Positions 1-9,408 of a stretch of DNA of 64,000 nt are shown in pieces. Within the stretch, counting starts at the first letter, position 1. Each line of letters starts with the position of its first letter. The stretch lies in NCBI RefSeq assembly GCF_023544445.1, contig NZ_JALPVJ010000019.1, forward strand, positions 62,001 through 126,000. The letters run 5' to 3'. Under the pieces are notes generated by a model that had not been told where the DNA came from, did no database searches, and saw only the letters and a list, made by a program, of their open reading frames with translations. The translations under genes were made by a program, and so were the position numbers. The DNA comes from Actinoplanes sp. M2I2 (lineage in GTDB: Bacteria > Actinomycetota > Actinomycetes > Mycobacteriales > Micromonosporaceae).

Positions 1-2972
1 TAGACGTTGTTGATCTCGTCCGACCCACCCGCGTCGATCGCCGAGAACAGCGCGAAGCTGTCGTCGCCGGTGGCCCGGGCCTCGTTGTTGTCGACCAGGT
101 TGCCGGTGCTGCCGTTGGTCATGTTCACGCCGTCGGCGAACGTGTTCCGGATCCGGCTGTTCTTGATGACCATGTTGTCGGTGTTGGCGCCCCAGTAGAG
201 GCAGACCACGTGCTCGGTCCAGATGTTGTCGATGGTGATGCCGGCCGTGTTGGCGAAGTCGAACACCTTGCCCGGGCCGTCGATGCGGATGGTGTAGTTG
301 CCGAAGAACGCGAAGTCGGCGAACGTCGAGCCGTTGGCGGTGCTGTCGGCCCGGAATCCGGCGTCCGTCTCGCTCTGCGTGCTGGGGGTGTAGAAGCGCG
401 TGTACCAGGGGCCGGCCCCGACCACGCGGATCGACTTGCCGTACACCTGGAACTTGTTGGACGTCTGGTAGTCACCGGCGGGCAGGTAGACACCGAGCTT
501 CGTGGTGTCCTGGCGGGCGGTGTCGAGCGCGTTCTGCACCGCCTGCTGGTCGAAGCCGTTCGGTACGACGTACCGGGCCGCGTCCGGGTTGGCCTTGGGC
601 GCGACCTGCTCCAGGTTGATGAAGTCGATCGCGATGCTGCCCGGGTTGGCGCCGTCCTTCTGCAGCTTGATCGTGCTGCCGGCCGGGAACGAGCCGTTCA
701 GCAGGATGTTCGCCTCGTCGTAGATGTGCCGCGGTCCGGTGCCCGAGTTCTGCGGCGCGGTCTCGTTGCCGTAGAGCCAGGCGTACTTCGAGGTGAGCGG
801 CAGGGTCTTGTTCAGCGTGCCGTTGACGTAGACGTTGATCGAGCTGCTGGTGCCGTCGGGGATGGAGAACCGCGCGACCACCGTGTTGGTCGCCGCCCGG
901 GTGGTCCACTGCACGTACGCTCCGGTCTGGTTGAGCGTGACGGCCCTGCGCCCGGAGGCCTCGCCGGCCAGGTCGCCGACGGTCCGGTTGGGGCCGACGA
1001 CCGCCGCGCCACCGCCGGTCTGCCCGTCCTCGGCCTCGTACATGTCGTACGGCATGTTGGCGCCGCGACCCACGAAGAAGGACTTGTCGCTGGTGTTGTT
1101 GGTCTGCTTGACCGGCAGCTCGTTGGCGTCGTTGGCGATCACCGTGCGGACCGTGTAGCGACCGTTGGCCGCCGTCCAGGTGCCCAGGTTGATTGCCGGC
1201 GAGGACGCGCCCGCGGCTAGCGTCCCGGTCCAGGAACCGGTCAGCGTCCGCACCACCGACGAGCCGTTGAGCACGGTCAGCGTGACGCCGTGGGCTCCGC
1301 CGGCCGAGGCCGCCGAGCCCTGGTTCTTCAGGGTGACCGAGAAGGTGACCGTCTGACCCGCCGCCGGGGTGCCGGGCGACCAGCTGACCACCGAGGCGAC
1401 CAGGTCGGAGCTGCTGACCGGGGTCACGACCAGGTTCGAGGGGCTGGTGTACGAGTTGTTGGCCTCGTTCGACTCGATGATCGTGTTCGACTCGTCCACC
1501 TTGGCGACCACCTGGTACGAACCGGCGTTCCGGGCGCCGATGTTCGCCGAGACGGTCGTCTGTGCGCCGGCCGCCAGAGCGCCGACGGTGGCGGTGCCGA
1601 CCTTCGTCGTACCCAGGTAGAAGTTGACGTTGGAAGCCGCGCTGCCCACGCCGCCCGCGTTGCGGACGGTGGCCGACAGCGTGACCGCGTCGGTCTCGAC
1701 CGGGGCGGCCGGCGAGACCGAGGTGGAGGTGACCGTCAGGTCCGGGTTGGGCGCCGCCACGCCGTTGACCTGGAGCTCGGCGACCTGGCCGCTCGGCGAG
1801 CCGCTGTTCGCGGTGAACGACAGACGCAGGTCGGCGGCGGTGGCGCTGACCGGAACGGTCACCGTGTTGCCCGAGGCCGGGTTGAAGCTGTACGACGCCG
1901 CGCCGACGATCGTCGTGAAGGTGCTCGAGCTCTGCTCACGGCCGAGGATCGCGAAGGTCTGCTGGCGCGAGCCCCACGAGCTGTCCGGGTTGAGCTTGAC
2001 GACGACCGACGACACCGACGCGTTCGAGCCCAGCTTGACCGTCAGCGTCGCCGGGAAGCCGTTGCCCTCCCAGTACGTGGCGGTGTTGTTGTCGTTGGCA
2101 TTGGCCGCCACGAACGTGTGCACCGTGGACGACGCCTCGATCGGCTTGCCCTGAGCCAGGTTGCTGCCGGGCGCCGTGGTGCCGTTGCGGGTGACCGTGT
2201 TGCTCGGCGCCGAGACGTTGCCCGCCGCGTCCTTGGCCCGCACCTGGTACGAGACGGTCGCACCGGCCGGCTGTGTGTCGGTGTAGCTCAGCACGTTGCC
2301 GGCCAGGCTGGTGCGGAGCACACCGTTGGCCAGGACGTCGTATCCGGTGACGCCTACGTTGTCGGTCGACGCCGACCAGGTCAGCCGGATCTGGTCGGTG
2401 GCCGGCTGGGTGAAGGCCAGGTTTCCGGGCGCGCCCGGGGCCTGCGTGTCGCCGCCACCCGAGACGGGGCCGTAGACCTCGAGCTCGGAGAGCTGACCGG
2501 CCGGCCAGCCGGTGTTGCCGGTGAAGCTCAGGCGGACGAAGCGGGCGCTCGCGGCGGTGAAGTCCACGGTGACCGCGTTGCCGCCGGCCGGGTTGAAGGT
2601 GTAGCCGGCGCTCGCCTTGAGCGTCGAGAACGACGATCCGGTGGTGCTGCCCTGCACGGTCAGCGTCTGGGTGCGGGTGGCCCAGGCGGTGGCCGGCGGC
2701 AGCTTGAGGACGACCTGGTTGACCTGGGTGGCGGTGCCGAGGTCGACCTGCAGCCACTGCGGGAAGGCGTTGTTGCTGCTCTCCCAGTAGGTGCTGGCGT
2801 TGCCGTCACCGGCGTTGCCGGCGCCGTAGACGTCGCTGACGCTGCTGGCGCTGAAGGTCTTGCCGGCGGCGAGGTTGGGGCCGGCGGCGTGGGCGGCCGG
2901 GGCGTTCACCAGGGTGGCGACGACCCCGGCGGCGACCGCCGCCGCTAGGAACTTTCTTCTCAATCTGGACAT
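1..2972 (-). CDS. Secreted GH87-type alpha-1,3-glucanase, C-terminus beyond the left window edge
   Basis: Begins at ATG 2972 and stays open to position 1, so about 990 residues are visible. A basic, hydrophobic signal peptide (1-33, ending AHA-A) is followed by a discoidin (F5/8 type C) domain at about 35-166, an FN3 domain (171-264), a second discoidin domain (267-407), two CARDB-like domains (409-627), a CBM35/6-like beta-sandwich (629-790) and the start of a right-handed beta-helix. In the helix, D947 (ADG) and D970-D971 (GDD) keep the 23-residue spacing that I recall for the three catalytic aspartates of GH87 alpha-1,3-glucanases. The same motif occurs in the upstream gene. It is the last visible gene of the sugar locus. 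The domain calls are from sequence pattern; substrate is inferred from family. A related mycodextranase (nigeranase) activity is the main alternative. Confidence 0.82.
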   Translation of the reverse strand, partial: MSRLRRKFLAAAVAAGVVATLVNAPAAHAAGPNLAAGKTFSASSVSDVYGAGNAGDGNASTYWESSNNAFPQWLQVDLGTATQVNQVVLKLPPATAWATRTQTLTVQGSTTGSSFSTLKASAGYTFNPAGGNAVTVDFTAASARFVRLSFTGNTGWPAGQLSELEVYGPVSGGGDTQAPGAPGNLAFTQPATDQIRLTWSASTDNVGVTGYDVLANGVLRTSLAGNVLSYTDTQPAGATVSYQVRAKDAAGNVSAPSNTVTRNGTTAPGSNLAQGKPIEASSTVHTFVAANANDNNTATYWEGNGFPATLTVKLGSNASVSSVVVKLNPDSSWGSRQQTFAILGREQSSSTFTTIVGAASYSFNPASGNTVTVPVSATAADLRLSFTANSGSPSGQVAELQVNGVAAPNPDLTVTSTSVSPAAPVETDAVTLSATVRNAGGVGSAASNVNFYLGTTKVGTATVGALAAGAQTTVSANIGARNAGSYQVVAKVDESNTIIESNEANNSYTSPSNLVVTPVSSSDLVASVVSWSPGTPAAGQTVTFSVTLKNQGSAASAGGAHGVTLTVLNGSSVVRTLTGSWTGTLAAGASSPAINLGTWTAANGRYTVRTVIANDANELPVKQTNNTSDKSFFVGRGANMPYDMYEAEDGQTGGGAAVVGPNRTVGDLAGEASGRRAVTLNQTGAYVQWTTRAATNTVVARFSIPDGTSSSINVYVNGTLNKTLPLTSKYAWLYGNETAPQNSGTGPRHIYDEANILLNGSFPAGSTIKLQKDGANPGSIAIDFINLEQVAPKANPDAARYVVPNGFDQQAVQNALDTARQDTTKLGVYLPAGDYQTSNKFQVYGKSIRVVGAGPWYTRFYTPSTQSETDAGFRADSTANGSTFADFAFFGNYTIRIDGPGKVFDFANTAGITIDNIWTEHVVCLYWGANTDNMVIKNSRIRNTFADGVNMTNGSTGNLVDNNEARATGDDSFALFSAIDAGGSDEINNV

Positions 2973-3032
2973 GCGGGAGCGCACCTTTCGGAGACACTGC
3001 TGGACGGGCAGTGGGGGACGGAGCGGACGGGC

Positions 3033-5807
3033 TCAGGAGGAATGGACCTCGAACTCGGCGAGCTGGCCGGCCGGCCAGCCGGTGTTGCCGGTGAAGGTCA
3101 CCCGCACGTAGCGCGCGGTGGACGCGGTGAGGGTGACGGTGGCGGTGTTGCCCGACGCCGGGTCGAACGTGTAACCGGCGCTGCTCCGCAGGGTGCCGAA
3201 GGCGGAGCCATCGGTGCTGCCGAGCACCGAGAGCGTCTGGGTGCGGGTCGCCCACGCCGTGGCCGGCGGGAGCTTGAGGACCACCCGGCCGACCGACCGG
3301 TTCTGCCCCAGGTCGACGGTGACCGACTGGGGGAAGGCGCTGCTCCGGCTCTCCCAGTAAGTGCCGGCGTTGCCGTCGGTCACGTTGGCCGGGGCGTAGA
3401 CGTCGGCCTGGCTGGTCGCGGTCACGGGCCGGCCGGCGGCCAGGTTGCCGATGGCCGGCGGGGTCGTCACAGGCGGCGTGGTCGTGGGCGGGTTGGTCGT
3501 GGTGCCACCGGCGGCGTACGCCTCCAGTTCGGACAGTTGGGCCGCCGGCCAGCCGGTGTTGGCCGAGAAGGTGAGCCTGAGGTAGCGACGGTTGCCGGAG
3601 GGCAGCGTGATGGTCGCGCTCGGGTTGAGGGTGTACGCGGTGGCCGGGGTCAGCGACGTCCAGGACGATCCGTCGCCGGAGCCGGCGACCGCGACGGTCT
3701 GGTTGCGGCTCTCCCAGCCGGTGGGCAGCTTGAGCACGAGCCGGCCGACCGCCTGCGAGGAGCCGAGATCGACCGTGTACGTCTGCGGCAGCGCGCCGCT
3801 GCTCTCCCAGTAGGTCGACGCGTTGCCGTCGACCGCGTTGGCCCCGGCGTACTGTCCGTTGGTCGAGGACACCGTGACGGGCCGCCCCTGAGCGAGGTTC
3901 CCCGTCGTGGGAGGAGTCGTGGTCGGCGGAGTCGTCGGCGGAGTCGTCGGCGGGGTCGTCGGCGGGGTGGTCGGGCCGTTGCCGTACTGCGGCGCCGGCC
4001 ACGGTCCGCAGTACGAGTTGGCGGTCGACCAGCCCGAGTTGCCACCGCCGTCGGTGATCTGCAGACCCGCGCCGGCGCAGTTGTACACCGTCTGGCTCTG
4101 CGCGATGCCGGACGCCCGCACGTTGGTGAACCGGGCCGTGGCCGGGGCCTGCGCCTGCAGCGCGAACGTGCCGGCGCCGGCGATGGTCACGTTGGTCAGG
4201 TTCAGCCCGGTGGTCTGGCTGCCGATCCACTGGATCCCGGCGTACGAGCTGTCCAGGATGTCGGTGTCGGTGACGTTGATGGTGGCGCCGGTGATCGGTC
4301 CCTGGTCGCCCCAGAACCACAGGGCGCCGATCCCGAAGTTCCAGTTGTAGTCGGAATTGCCGGCCCGGATCAGGGTGTTGCGGGCCAGCGTCCAGGTGCC
4401 GGCGACCGCGGTCGGCCCGGTCACGCCCGGATACCGGTTGCCGACGTGGATGCCGCCGCCGTTGGAGACCGACTCGCTGACCACGTTGTCGGTCATCACG
4501 ATGTCCCGGCCGCCATAGCTGACCAGGTGGTTGGCCAGGATCGGGGCGACGATCGTGTTGCGGGTGAACGAGTTGCCGACGTTGGGCACGTTCTCGGCCC
4601 ACATGGCCAGCGCGTCGTCACCGGTGTTGCGGACGAACGTGTTGGTGACGGTCGAGTTGGTCACGCCGATGTGGAAGTTCACGCCGTCCGCGGTCTGGTC
4701 GAGGATGCGGCTGTTCTTGATGGTGAACCGGTCCATCGGCCCGTCCATCCAGGCCCCGACCTTGGTGTGCTGCATCCAGACGTTGTCGATGGTGGAGTTG
4801 GACATGGCTCCGCCGAACGCGTTGACCTGGTCGTTGTCGACCCGCTCACGGATGTCGCCGATCACCGCGAGGTCGCGGACCACGACGTTCTGGCTCGGGC
4901 CGCCCTCGTTGGTGTACTTGCCGTAGAGCCCGGCCGCGAGGTTGCGCTGGGTGGGGTGCCGCCCGCCGAGGACGCTGTACCAGGGTCCGGCCCCGGCCAG
5001 CGTGACGCGGTCGACGATCACGTGGCTGTAGAGGGTGAAATTGCCCCGCGGGACGTAGACCGTGCGGCCGGCCGCCGCGCCCGCGTTGACCGCGGCCTGG
5101 AACTTCGCCGTCGAGTCGGTGGCGCCGGTCGGGTCGGCGCCGTAGTCGGCCACCACGTCGATGGCGCCGGACGGCTTGGCGAGCGGCTCGGGCACGTTCT
5201 CGAAGTCGGCCAGGTCGATGGTGAAGGTCGGTGACTGCGCGGTCGAGGAGACCTGCAGCCGGATCTTCGTACCGGCCGGGTAGGTGGCGCCGAACAGCGT
5301 CCGGGCCTCGTCGTAGAAGTGGTGCGGCAGCGGGTCGCCGGGGTTGTTCGAGAACGGGTAGTAGCCGTAGTACCAGCTGTATTTCGAGGTGACCGGGACG
5401 GTCTTGACGAGCGTGGAGCCGCTGCGCACGTCGATCGTGGCGTCCCGGCCGGTGCCGGCGGCGTTGTCCGGGATGCTGTAGCGGAAGGTCACCGCGTTGG
5501 CCGGCTTGGTCAGGGTGAACTCGACGTACTCGCCGGCCGCGTCGAGGGTGACGGCCTCACGGCCGGACGCCTCCGACGAGAGGGTGCCGTAGGTGCGGCT
5601 GGTGCCGGTGGAGGTGCCGTTGTGCGCGGCCTTCTCGGCCTCCTGCTCGACGAAGGGGACCGTCGCGCCGCGGCCGGCGATGTCGAAGGGGGAGAGTCCG
5701 GCCGCCTGCGCCGGGGTTGCTGTCCAGGTGACGGCGACGGCCGAGGCGGCGACGGTGGCGCCCGTCGCCAAGGCGACGAGCGCGCGCCGGAGTTTGCGGT
5801 TGGCCAT
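3033..5807 (-). CDS. Secreted GH87-type alpha-1,3-glucanase with C-terminal discoidin domains
   Basis: 924 residues from ATG 5807, preceded by a strong ribosome site (AGGAAAGGGA). A longer in-frame start at 5972 lies inside the neighbouring glucosidase and is rejected. Layout: signal peptide (about 1-36), CBM35-like domain (45-205), beta-helix catalytic domain (about 212-605) opening with a pectate-lyase-3-like segment (VVADYGADPTGATDSTAKFQAA), a Thr-Pro linker (611-635), and two discoidin domains (637-770 and 793-924) separated by a second Thr-Pro linker. D374 in ADG and D397-D398 in GDD are the presumed catalytic aspartates. The binding modules sit at the C-terminus, the reverse of the downstream paralogue. 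The 60-bp gap to that gene suggests co-transcription. Likely role: extracellular cleavage of alpha-1,3-glucan. Confidence 0.85.
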   Translation of the reverse strand: MANRKLRRALVALATGATVAASAVAVTWTATPAQAAGLSPFDIAGRGATVPFVEQEAEKAAHNGTSTGTSRTYGTLSSEASGREAVTLDAAGEYVEFTLTKPANAVTFRYSIPDNAAGTGRDATIDVRSGSTLVKTVPVTSKYSWYYGYYPFSNNPGDPLPHHFYDEARTLFGATYPAGTKIRLQVSSTAQSPTFTIDLADFENVPEPLAKPSGAIDVVADYGADPTGATDSTAKFQAAVNAGAAAGRTVYVPRGNFTLYSHVIVDRVTLAGAGPWYSVLGGRHPTQRNLAAGLYGKYTNEGGPSQNVVVRDLAVIGDIRERVDNDQVNAFGGAMSNSTIDNVWMQHTKVGAWMDGPMDRFTIKNSRILDQTADGVNFHIGVTNSTVTNTFVRNTGDDALAMWAENVPNVGNSFTRNTIVAPILANHLVSYGGRDIVMTDNVVSESVSNGGGIHVGNRYPGVTGPTAVAGTWTLARNTLIRAGNSDYNWNFGIGALWFWGDQGPITGATINVTDTDILDSSYAGIQWIGSQTTGLNLTNVTIAGAGTFALQAQAPATARFTNVRASGIAQSQTVYNCAGAGLQITDGGGNSGWSTANSYCGPWPAPQYGNGPTTPPTTPPTTPPTTPPTTTPPTTGNLAQGRPVTVSSTNGQYAGANAVDGNASTYWESSGALPQTYTVDLGSSQAVGRLVLKLPTGWESRNQTVAVAGSGDGSSWTSLTPATAYTLNPSATITLPSGNRRYLRLTFSANTGWPAAQLSELEAYAAGGTTTNPPTTTPPVTTPPAIGNLAAGRPVTATSQADVYAPANVTDGNAGTYWESRSSAFPQSVTVDLGQNRSVGRVVLKLPPATAWATRTQTLSVLGSTDGSAFGTLRSSAGYTFDPASGNTATVTLTASTARYVRVTFTGNTGWPAGQLAEFEVHSS

Positions 5808-5844
5808 GGGGATTCCCTTTCCTAGGTGGCCAGCCCCCGGTGGT

Positions 5845-7431
5845 TCAGGTACGCATGCGCAGCCACACGGCGGTGTCCGGGGGGAGGCGGTCACCGTCGA
5901 GAGGGCTGCTGGCGAGCAGGGTCGATTGATGGGCGGGCAGGGCGACGGGGGCGCCCGACATGTTGACGACACAGGCGAAGTCCTGGCCGCGGCAGAAGGC
6001 GAGAACCGACGGGGTCAGGTCGAGCCAGGCCATCTCGCCGCGGTGCAGCCCGGGTTCGGCCCGGCGCAGGGCGATGGCCGAGCGGTAGAGCTCGAGCATC
6101 GAACTGGGGTCGCCGGTCTGGGCCTGGGCCGTGCGGTCCTTCCACTCGGCCGGCTGGGGAAGCCAGGGAGTGGCGGTGGTGAAGCCGAACGGCGCCTCGT
6201 CGCCGGTCCACGGCAGCGGCACCCGGCAACCGTCGCGGCTGTGGCCGCGGCGGCCCCACATCGGGTCCTGATACTCCTCGGGCGGGATGTTCTCGTTCTC
6301 CCAGAGACCGAGCTCCTCGCCCTGGTAGATGTAGGTGGCGCCGGGCAGGGACAGCGACAGCAGCGCGGCGGCCCGGGCGCGGCGGGTGCCGAGCTCGAGG
6401 TCGACCGGGGTGCCGTCGAGGTTGTTGTCGAAGCTGAAGGTGGTGTCCTCGCGGCCGTACCGGGTGACGTGGCGCGTGACGTCGTGATTGGACAGCACCC
6501 AGGTGGCCGGGGCGCCGACCGCGGCGTGCGCGTGCAGGGTGCGGTCGACGCAATCGCGCATCAAACGGGGATCCCAGGCACAGCCGAGGAAGTCGAAGTT
6601 GAAGGCCGCGTGCAGCTCGTCCGGGCGCAGGTAGTTGGCGAACCGCTCGACCTCGGGCATCCACACCTCGCCGATCAGCGCGCGGTCCCCGCCGTACGAG
6701 TCGGCGATGCGCCGCCACGAGCGGTACACGTCGTGCACGCCGTCGAGGTCGTGGAACGGGTGCGGGCTGTCCTCGAGGACCTCGGGCAGCTCCGGGTCCT
6801 TGAGCAGCAGCGCGGCCGAGTCGATCCGGATGCCGTCGACGCCCCGGTCGAACCAGAACCGCAGGATGCTCTCGAACTCGGCCCGCACATCCGGGTGGTC
6901 CCAGTTCAGGTCGGGCTGCTCGGGCGTGAACAGGTGCAGATACCAGGAGCCGTCCGGCGTACGGGTCCAGGTGGTGCCGCCGAACTCCCCTCGCCAGTCC
7001 GTCGGCATCCGCTCGCCGTCGTCGCCCCGGCCCGGCCGGAACCAGAAGTAGTCGCGCTCCTTGGCCTCCGGGTCGGCCAGCGCGGCCTTGAACCACGGGT
7101 GCTCGCTGGAGATGTGGTTGGGCACGATGTCGACGATCATGCGGATGCCGGCCGCGTGCGCCTCCTCGATCAGCGCCTCCGCCTCGGCCAGCGAGCCGAA
7201 CACCGGGTCGATGTCCCGGAAATCGGCGACGTCGTAGCCGGCGTCGGCCATCGGCGACGGATACCACGGGCTCATCCAGATGGCGTCGACGCCGAGCGCG
7301 CTCAGGTGGGCCAGCCGGGCCCGGATGCCCGGGATGTCGCCGACGCCGTCGCCGTCCGAGTCGGCGTAGCTGCGCGGATAGACCTGATAGATCACCGCGT
7401 CGCGCCACCACTGGGAGTCGGAGGAAGACAC
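5845..7431 (-). CDS. GH13 alpha-glucosidase (oligo-1,6-/alpha-glucosidase type), cytoplasmic
   Basis: About 528 residues with no signal peptide. The barrel motifs of GH13 are all present: DIVPNH (101-106), nucleophile D204 in GIRIDSA, acid/base E255 in IGEVW and D317 in LSNHD. QPDLNW at 172-177 is the fifth conserved region of the oligo-1,6-glucosidase-like subfamilies. Length is normal for the family. GTG 7431 gives the usual start just ahead of the WWRDAVIYQVYPRSY strand; GTG 7452 would add seven residues. Placed between the sugar permeases and the secreted glucanases, it probably hydrolyses imported nigero- or malto-oligosaccharides to glucose. Linkage specificity cannot be read from sequence alone. 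Confidence 0.9.
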   Translation of the reverse strand: MSSSDSQWWRDAVIYQVYPRSYADSDGDGVGDIPGIRARLAHLSALGVDAIWMSPWYPSPMADAGYDVADFRDIDPVFGSLAEAEALIEEAHAAGIRMIVDIVPNHISSEHPWFKAALADPEAKERDYFWFRPGRGDDGERMPTDWRGEFGGTTWTRTPDGSWYLHLFTPEQPDLNWDHPDVRAEFESILRFWFDRGVDGIRIDSAALLLKDPELPEVLEDSPHPFHDLDGVHDVYRSWRRIADSYGGDRALIGEVWMPEVERFANYLRPDELHAAFNFDFLGCAWDPRLMRDCVDRTLHAHAAVGAPATWVLSNHDVTRHVTRYGREDTTFSFDNNLDGTPVDLELGTRRARAAALLSLSLPGATYIYQGEELGLWENENIPPEEYQDPMWGRRGHSRDGCRVPLPWTGDEAPFGFTTATPWLPQPAEWKDRTAQAQTGDPSSMLELYRSAIALRRAEPGLHRGEMAWLDLTPSVLAFCRGQDFACVVNMSGAPVALPAHQSTLLASSPLDGDRLPPDTAVWLRMRT

Positions 7432-7513
7432 TTTTACCCGCTTTCTGTGCACGCTGGGTCCGACGGTCGACGATGACCGCCCATTTCGTACGTCTGGCCT
7501 GTGCTGCCGGGGA

Positions 7514-8398
7514 TCAGCCCTTGAGGCTGCCCGTGGTCAGACCGGACATGATGTTTCGCTGGAAGAGCAGGAAGATGATCACCGTGGGGATGGCGGCGAT
7601 GACCGAGGCGGCGATGACCACGTTCTGGGGCGTGCCCCCGCTGAAGGCGTAGATGCCGACACTGAGCGTCCGGGTCTCGGGCGACGGCATCACCAGCTTG
7701 GGCCAGAGGAAGTCCTTCCAGACCGCCGTGACCGCGAAGATCGCCACCACCCCGAGGATCGGCCGCGACATCGGCAGGATGATCGACCACAGCGTGCGCA
7801 GCGGCGACGCGCCGTCCACCTGCGCGGCCGCGATCAGGTCCTCCGGGATCGAGTCGAAGAACCGCTTGAGCAGGAAGATGTTGAACGCGTTGGCGATCAG
7901 CGGAAGCCAGATCGCCCACGGGGAGTCCAGCAGGTTGACGTGGATGATCGGCAGGTCGATCGCCGTGACGTACTGCGGGACGATCAGCACCATCGCCGGG
8001 ATCATCAGCGTCGCCAGCATCAGCCCGAGGATGACGTTGCCGAACACCGGCCGCAGCTTGGACAGGGCGTAGGCCGCGGCGGTATCGAAGACGAGCTGGA
8101 AGAAGACCGCGCCGGCCGCGTAGTAGAACGTGTTGAACATCAGCTTGGCCAGGTCCAGGTTGTTCCACGCGTCGGTGTAGTTCTGCAGCTGCGGGTTCTG
8201 CGGCCACAGCGTGGGCGGCGTCTGCGCGATCTCCTGGCCCGACTTGAGCGCGCCCGTGACCATCCAGTAGAGCGGCCCGAGGAAGACCAGGGTGAAGCCG
8301 GCGACGACGACGGCCAGCAGCGTCCAGTAGAGGTACTTGCCGCGCCCGCGCCGGAGCTGCGCCTGCGAGATGAGGGTCCGGGAGCCGGAGTCAGCCAT
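7514..8398 (-). CDS. Carbohydrate ABC transporter permease, MalG type
   Basis: 294 residues with about six membrane spans. The EAA loop is recognisable as EDLIAAAQVDGASPLRT, the contact site for the ATPase. N-terminal residues 1-25 are cytoplasmic and basic. It starts 4 nt after the stop of the companion permease, so the two are surely co-translated. Function: inner half of a sugar uptake channel working with the binding protein encoded at 9409-10800. No ATP-binding subunit is encoded nearby, which is common in actinomycete CUT1 loci that share an MsiK-type ATPase. Confidence 0.93.
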   Translation of the reverse strand: MADSGSRTLISQAQLRRGRGKYLYWTLLAVVVAGFTLVFLGPLYWMVTGALKSGQEIAQTPPTLWPQNPQLQNYTDAWNNLDLAKLMFNTFYYAAGAVFFQLVFDTAAAYALSKLRPVFGNVILGLMLATLMIPAMVLIVPQYVTAIDLPIIHVNLLDSPWAIWLPLIANAFNIFLLKRFFDSIPEDLIAAAQVDGASPLRTLWSIILPMSRPILGVVAIFAVTAVWKDFLWPKLVMPSPETRTLSVGIYAFSGGTPQNVVIAASVIAAIPTVIIFLLFQRNIMSGLTTGSLKG

Positions 8399-8402
8399 GG
8401 TG

Positions 8403-9341
8403 TCAGTCCTGTTTCGTCGTCAGTCGCACGTAGACGGCGGAGAAGGCGGCCAGCACCAGCAACATGATCACTCCGAGCGCGGCGGCGCCGTTGAGGTCGT
8501 TCTGGAAGAAGCCGTGCTGGTAGATGAGGTAGGCCACCGAGGTCGCGGAGTCCTGCGTGCCGGCGCCGTTGGCCAGGATCAGCGGCTCGATGAACAGCTG
8601 CATGGTCGCGACGATCTGCAGCATGGCCAGCAGCGCGAGGATCAGCCGGGTCTGCGGGATCGTGACGTTCCAGATGCGCCGCCAGACGCCGGCGCCGTCG
8701 AGCTCGGCCGCCTCGTACAGCTCGCCCGGGATGTTCTGCAGGGAGGCCAGGTAGATGAGCACGGCGCTGCCCATGTTCATCCAGGTCGAGGCGATCACCA
8801 TCGCGGGGATCGTCATGGTCGGTGACTGCATCCACTCCGAGGTCGGCAGGTGCAGCCCCTTGAGGATCGCGTTGAACAGCCCGGCCTCGCTGGGGTCGTA
8901 CGCGTAGTACTTGAAGAGGAACAGCGCCGAGGCCGGCGGCAGCATCACCGGCAGGTAGACCAGGACGCGCAGGTAGCCCTTGGCGTGCCGGAACTCGTTG
9001 AGCAGGATCGCCACGAAGAACGGCAGCACGTAGCCGAGCGCGAGGGCCAGGATCGTGAAGATGAAGGTGTTCTTCCAGGCGATCCAGAAGCTGGGATCGG
9101 CGACGATCCGGGTGTAGTTGTCCCAGCCCACCCAGGTGGTCTCGCCGCGCCGGGTGCGCTGGAAGCTCATCACGACGCCGCGGATCATCGGGTACCACAT
9201 GAAGAGGGCGAAGCAGACGACCGCCCCGATCAGGAACGCGTGCCCGGTGAGGTTGTCGCGCAGCTTGCGGGCGAAGCCACCGCGGGCTCGTGCGGTCGAG
9301 GGGTCCGGCGGGGTCGGGGTGGTGACGCCTGGGGCGGTCAT
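8403..9341 (-). CDS. Carbohydrate ABC transporter permease, MalF type
   Basis: 312 residues from ATG 9341. A GTG at 9401 would add 20 residues but would place the start inside the intercistronic hairpin, so ATG 9341 is preferred even though its ribosome site is weak. Six membrane spans are evident, starting with HAFLIGAVVCFALFMWYP. The EAA loop is ELYEAAELDGAGVWRRIW, conserved for this subfamily. It pairs with the MalG-type permease immediately downstream and with the lipoprotein upstream to import an oligosaccharide. Confidence 0.92.
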   Translation of the reverse strand: MTAPGVTTPTPPDPSTARARGGFARKLRDNLTGHAFLIGAVVCFALFMWYPMIRGVVMSFQRTRRGETTWVGWDNYTRIVADPSFWIAWKNTFIFTILALALGYVLPFFVAILLNEFRHAKGYLRVLVYLPVMLPPASALFLFKYYAYDPSEAGLFNAILKGLHLPTSEWMQSPTMTIPAMVIASTWMNMGSAVLIYLASLQNIPGELYEAAELDGAGVWRRIWNVTIPQTRLILALLAMLQIVATMQLFIEPLILANGAGTQDSATSVAYLIYQHGFFQNDLNGAAALGVIMLLVLAAFSAVYVRLTTKQD

Positions 9342-9371
9342 GATCGCCAAGGGAAAGCTCCAGGGGTGCGG

Positions 9372-9401
9372 GTGCGGGAGCCGGCCATCCGGCTCCCGCA
9401 C
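9372..9401 (-). terminator. Intercistronic hairpin between binding-protein and permease genes
   Basis: A perfect 13-bp stem (9372-9384 pairing with 9389-9401) closes a 4-nt loop. It begins 7 nt after the stop codon of the binding-protein gene and ends about 30 nt before the permease start. There is no T-run. Such hairpins are known to protect or partly terminate the upstream message so that binding protein is made in excess over permease. That role is inferred from position. Confidence 0.7.
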
Positions 9402-9408
9402 TCAGTGG

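Noticed and set aside
2806-4602. Long minus-strand frame across both GH87 genes
   Set aside because: It is an out-of-frame shadow of the two real genes; its translation is Arg/Pro/His-rich without domains and crosses the true intergenic gap.
1290-5234. Long plus-strand open frames (1290-2948 and 3042-5234)
   Set aside because: They are antisense to the two GH87 genes, have low-complexity Arg/Gly/Val translations typical of GC-rich shadows, and lack ribosome sites.
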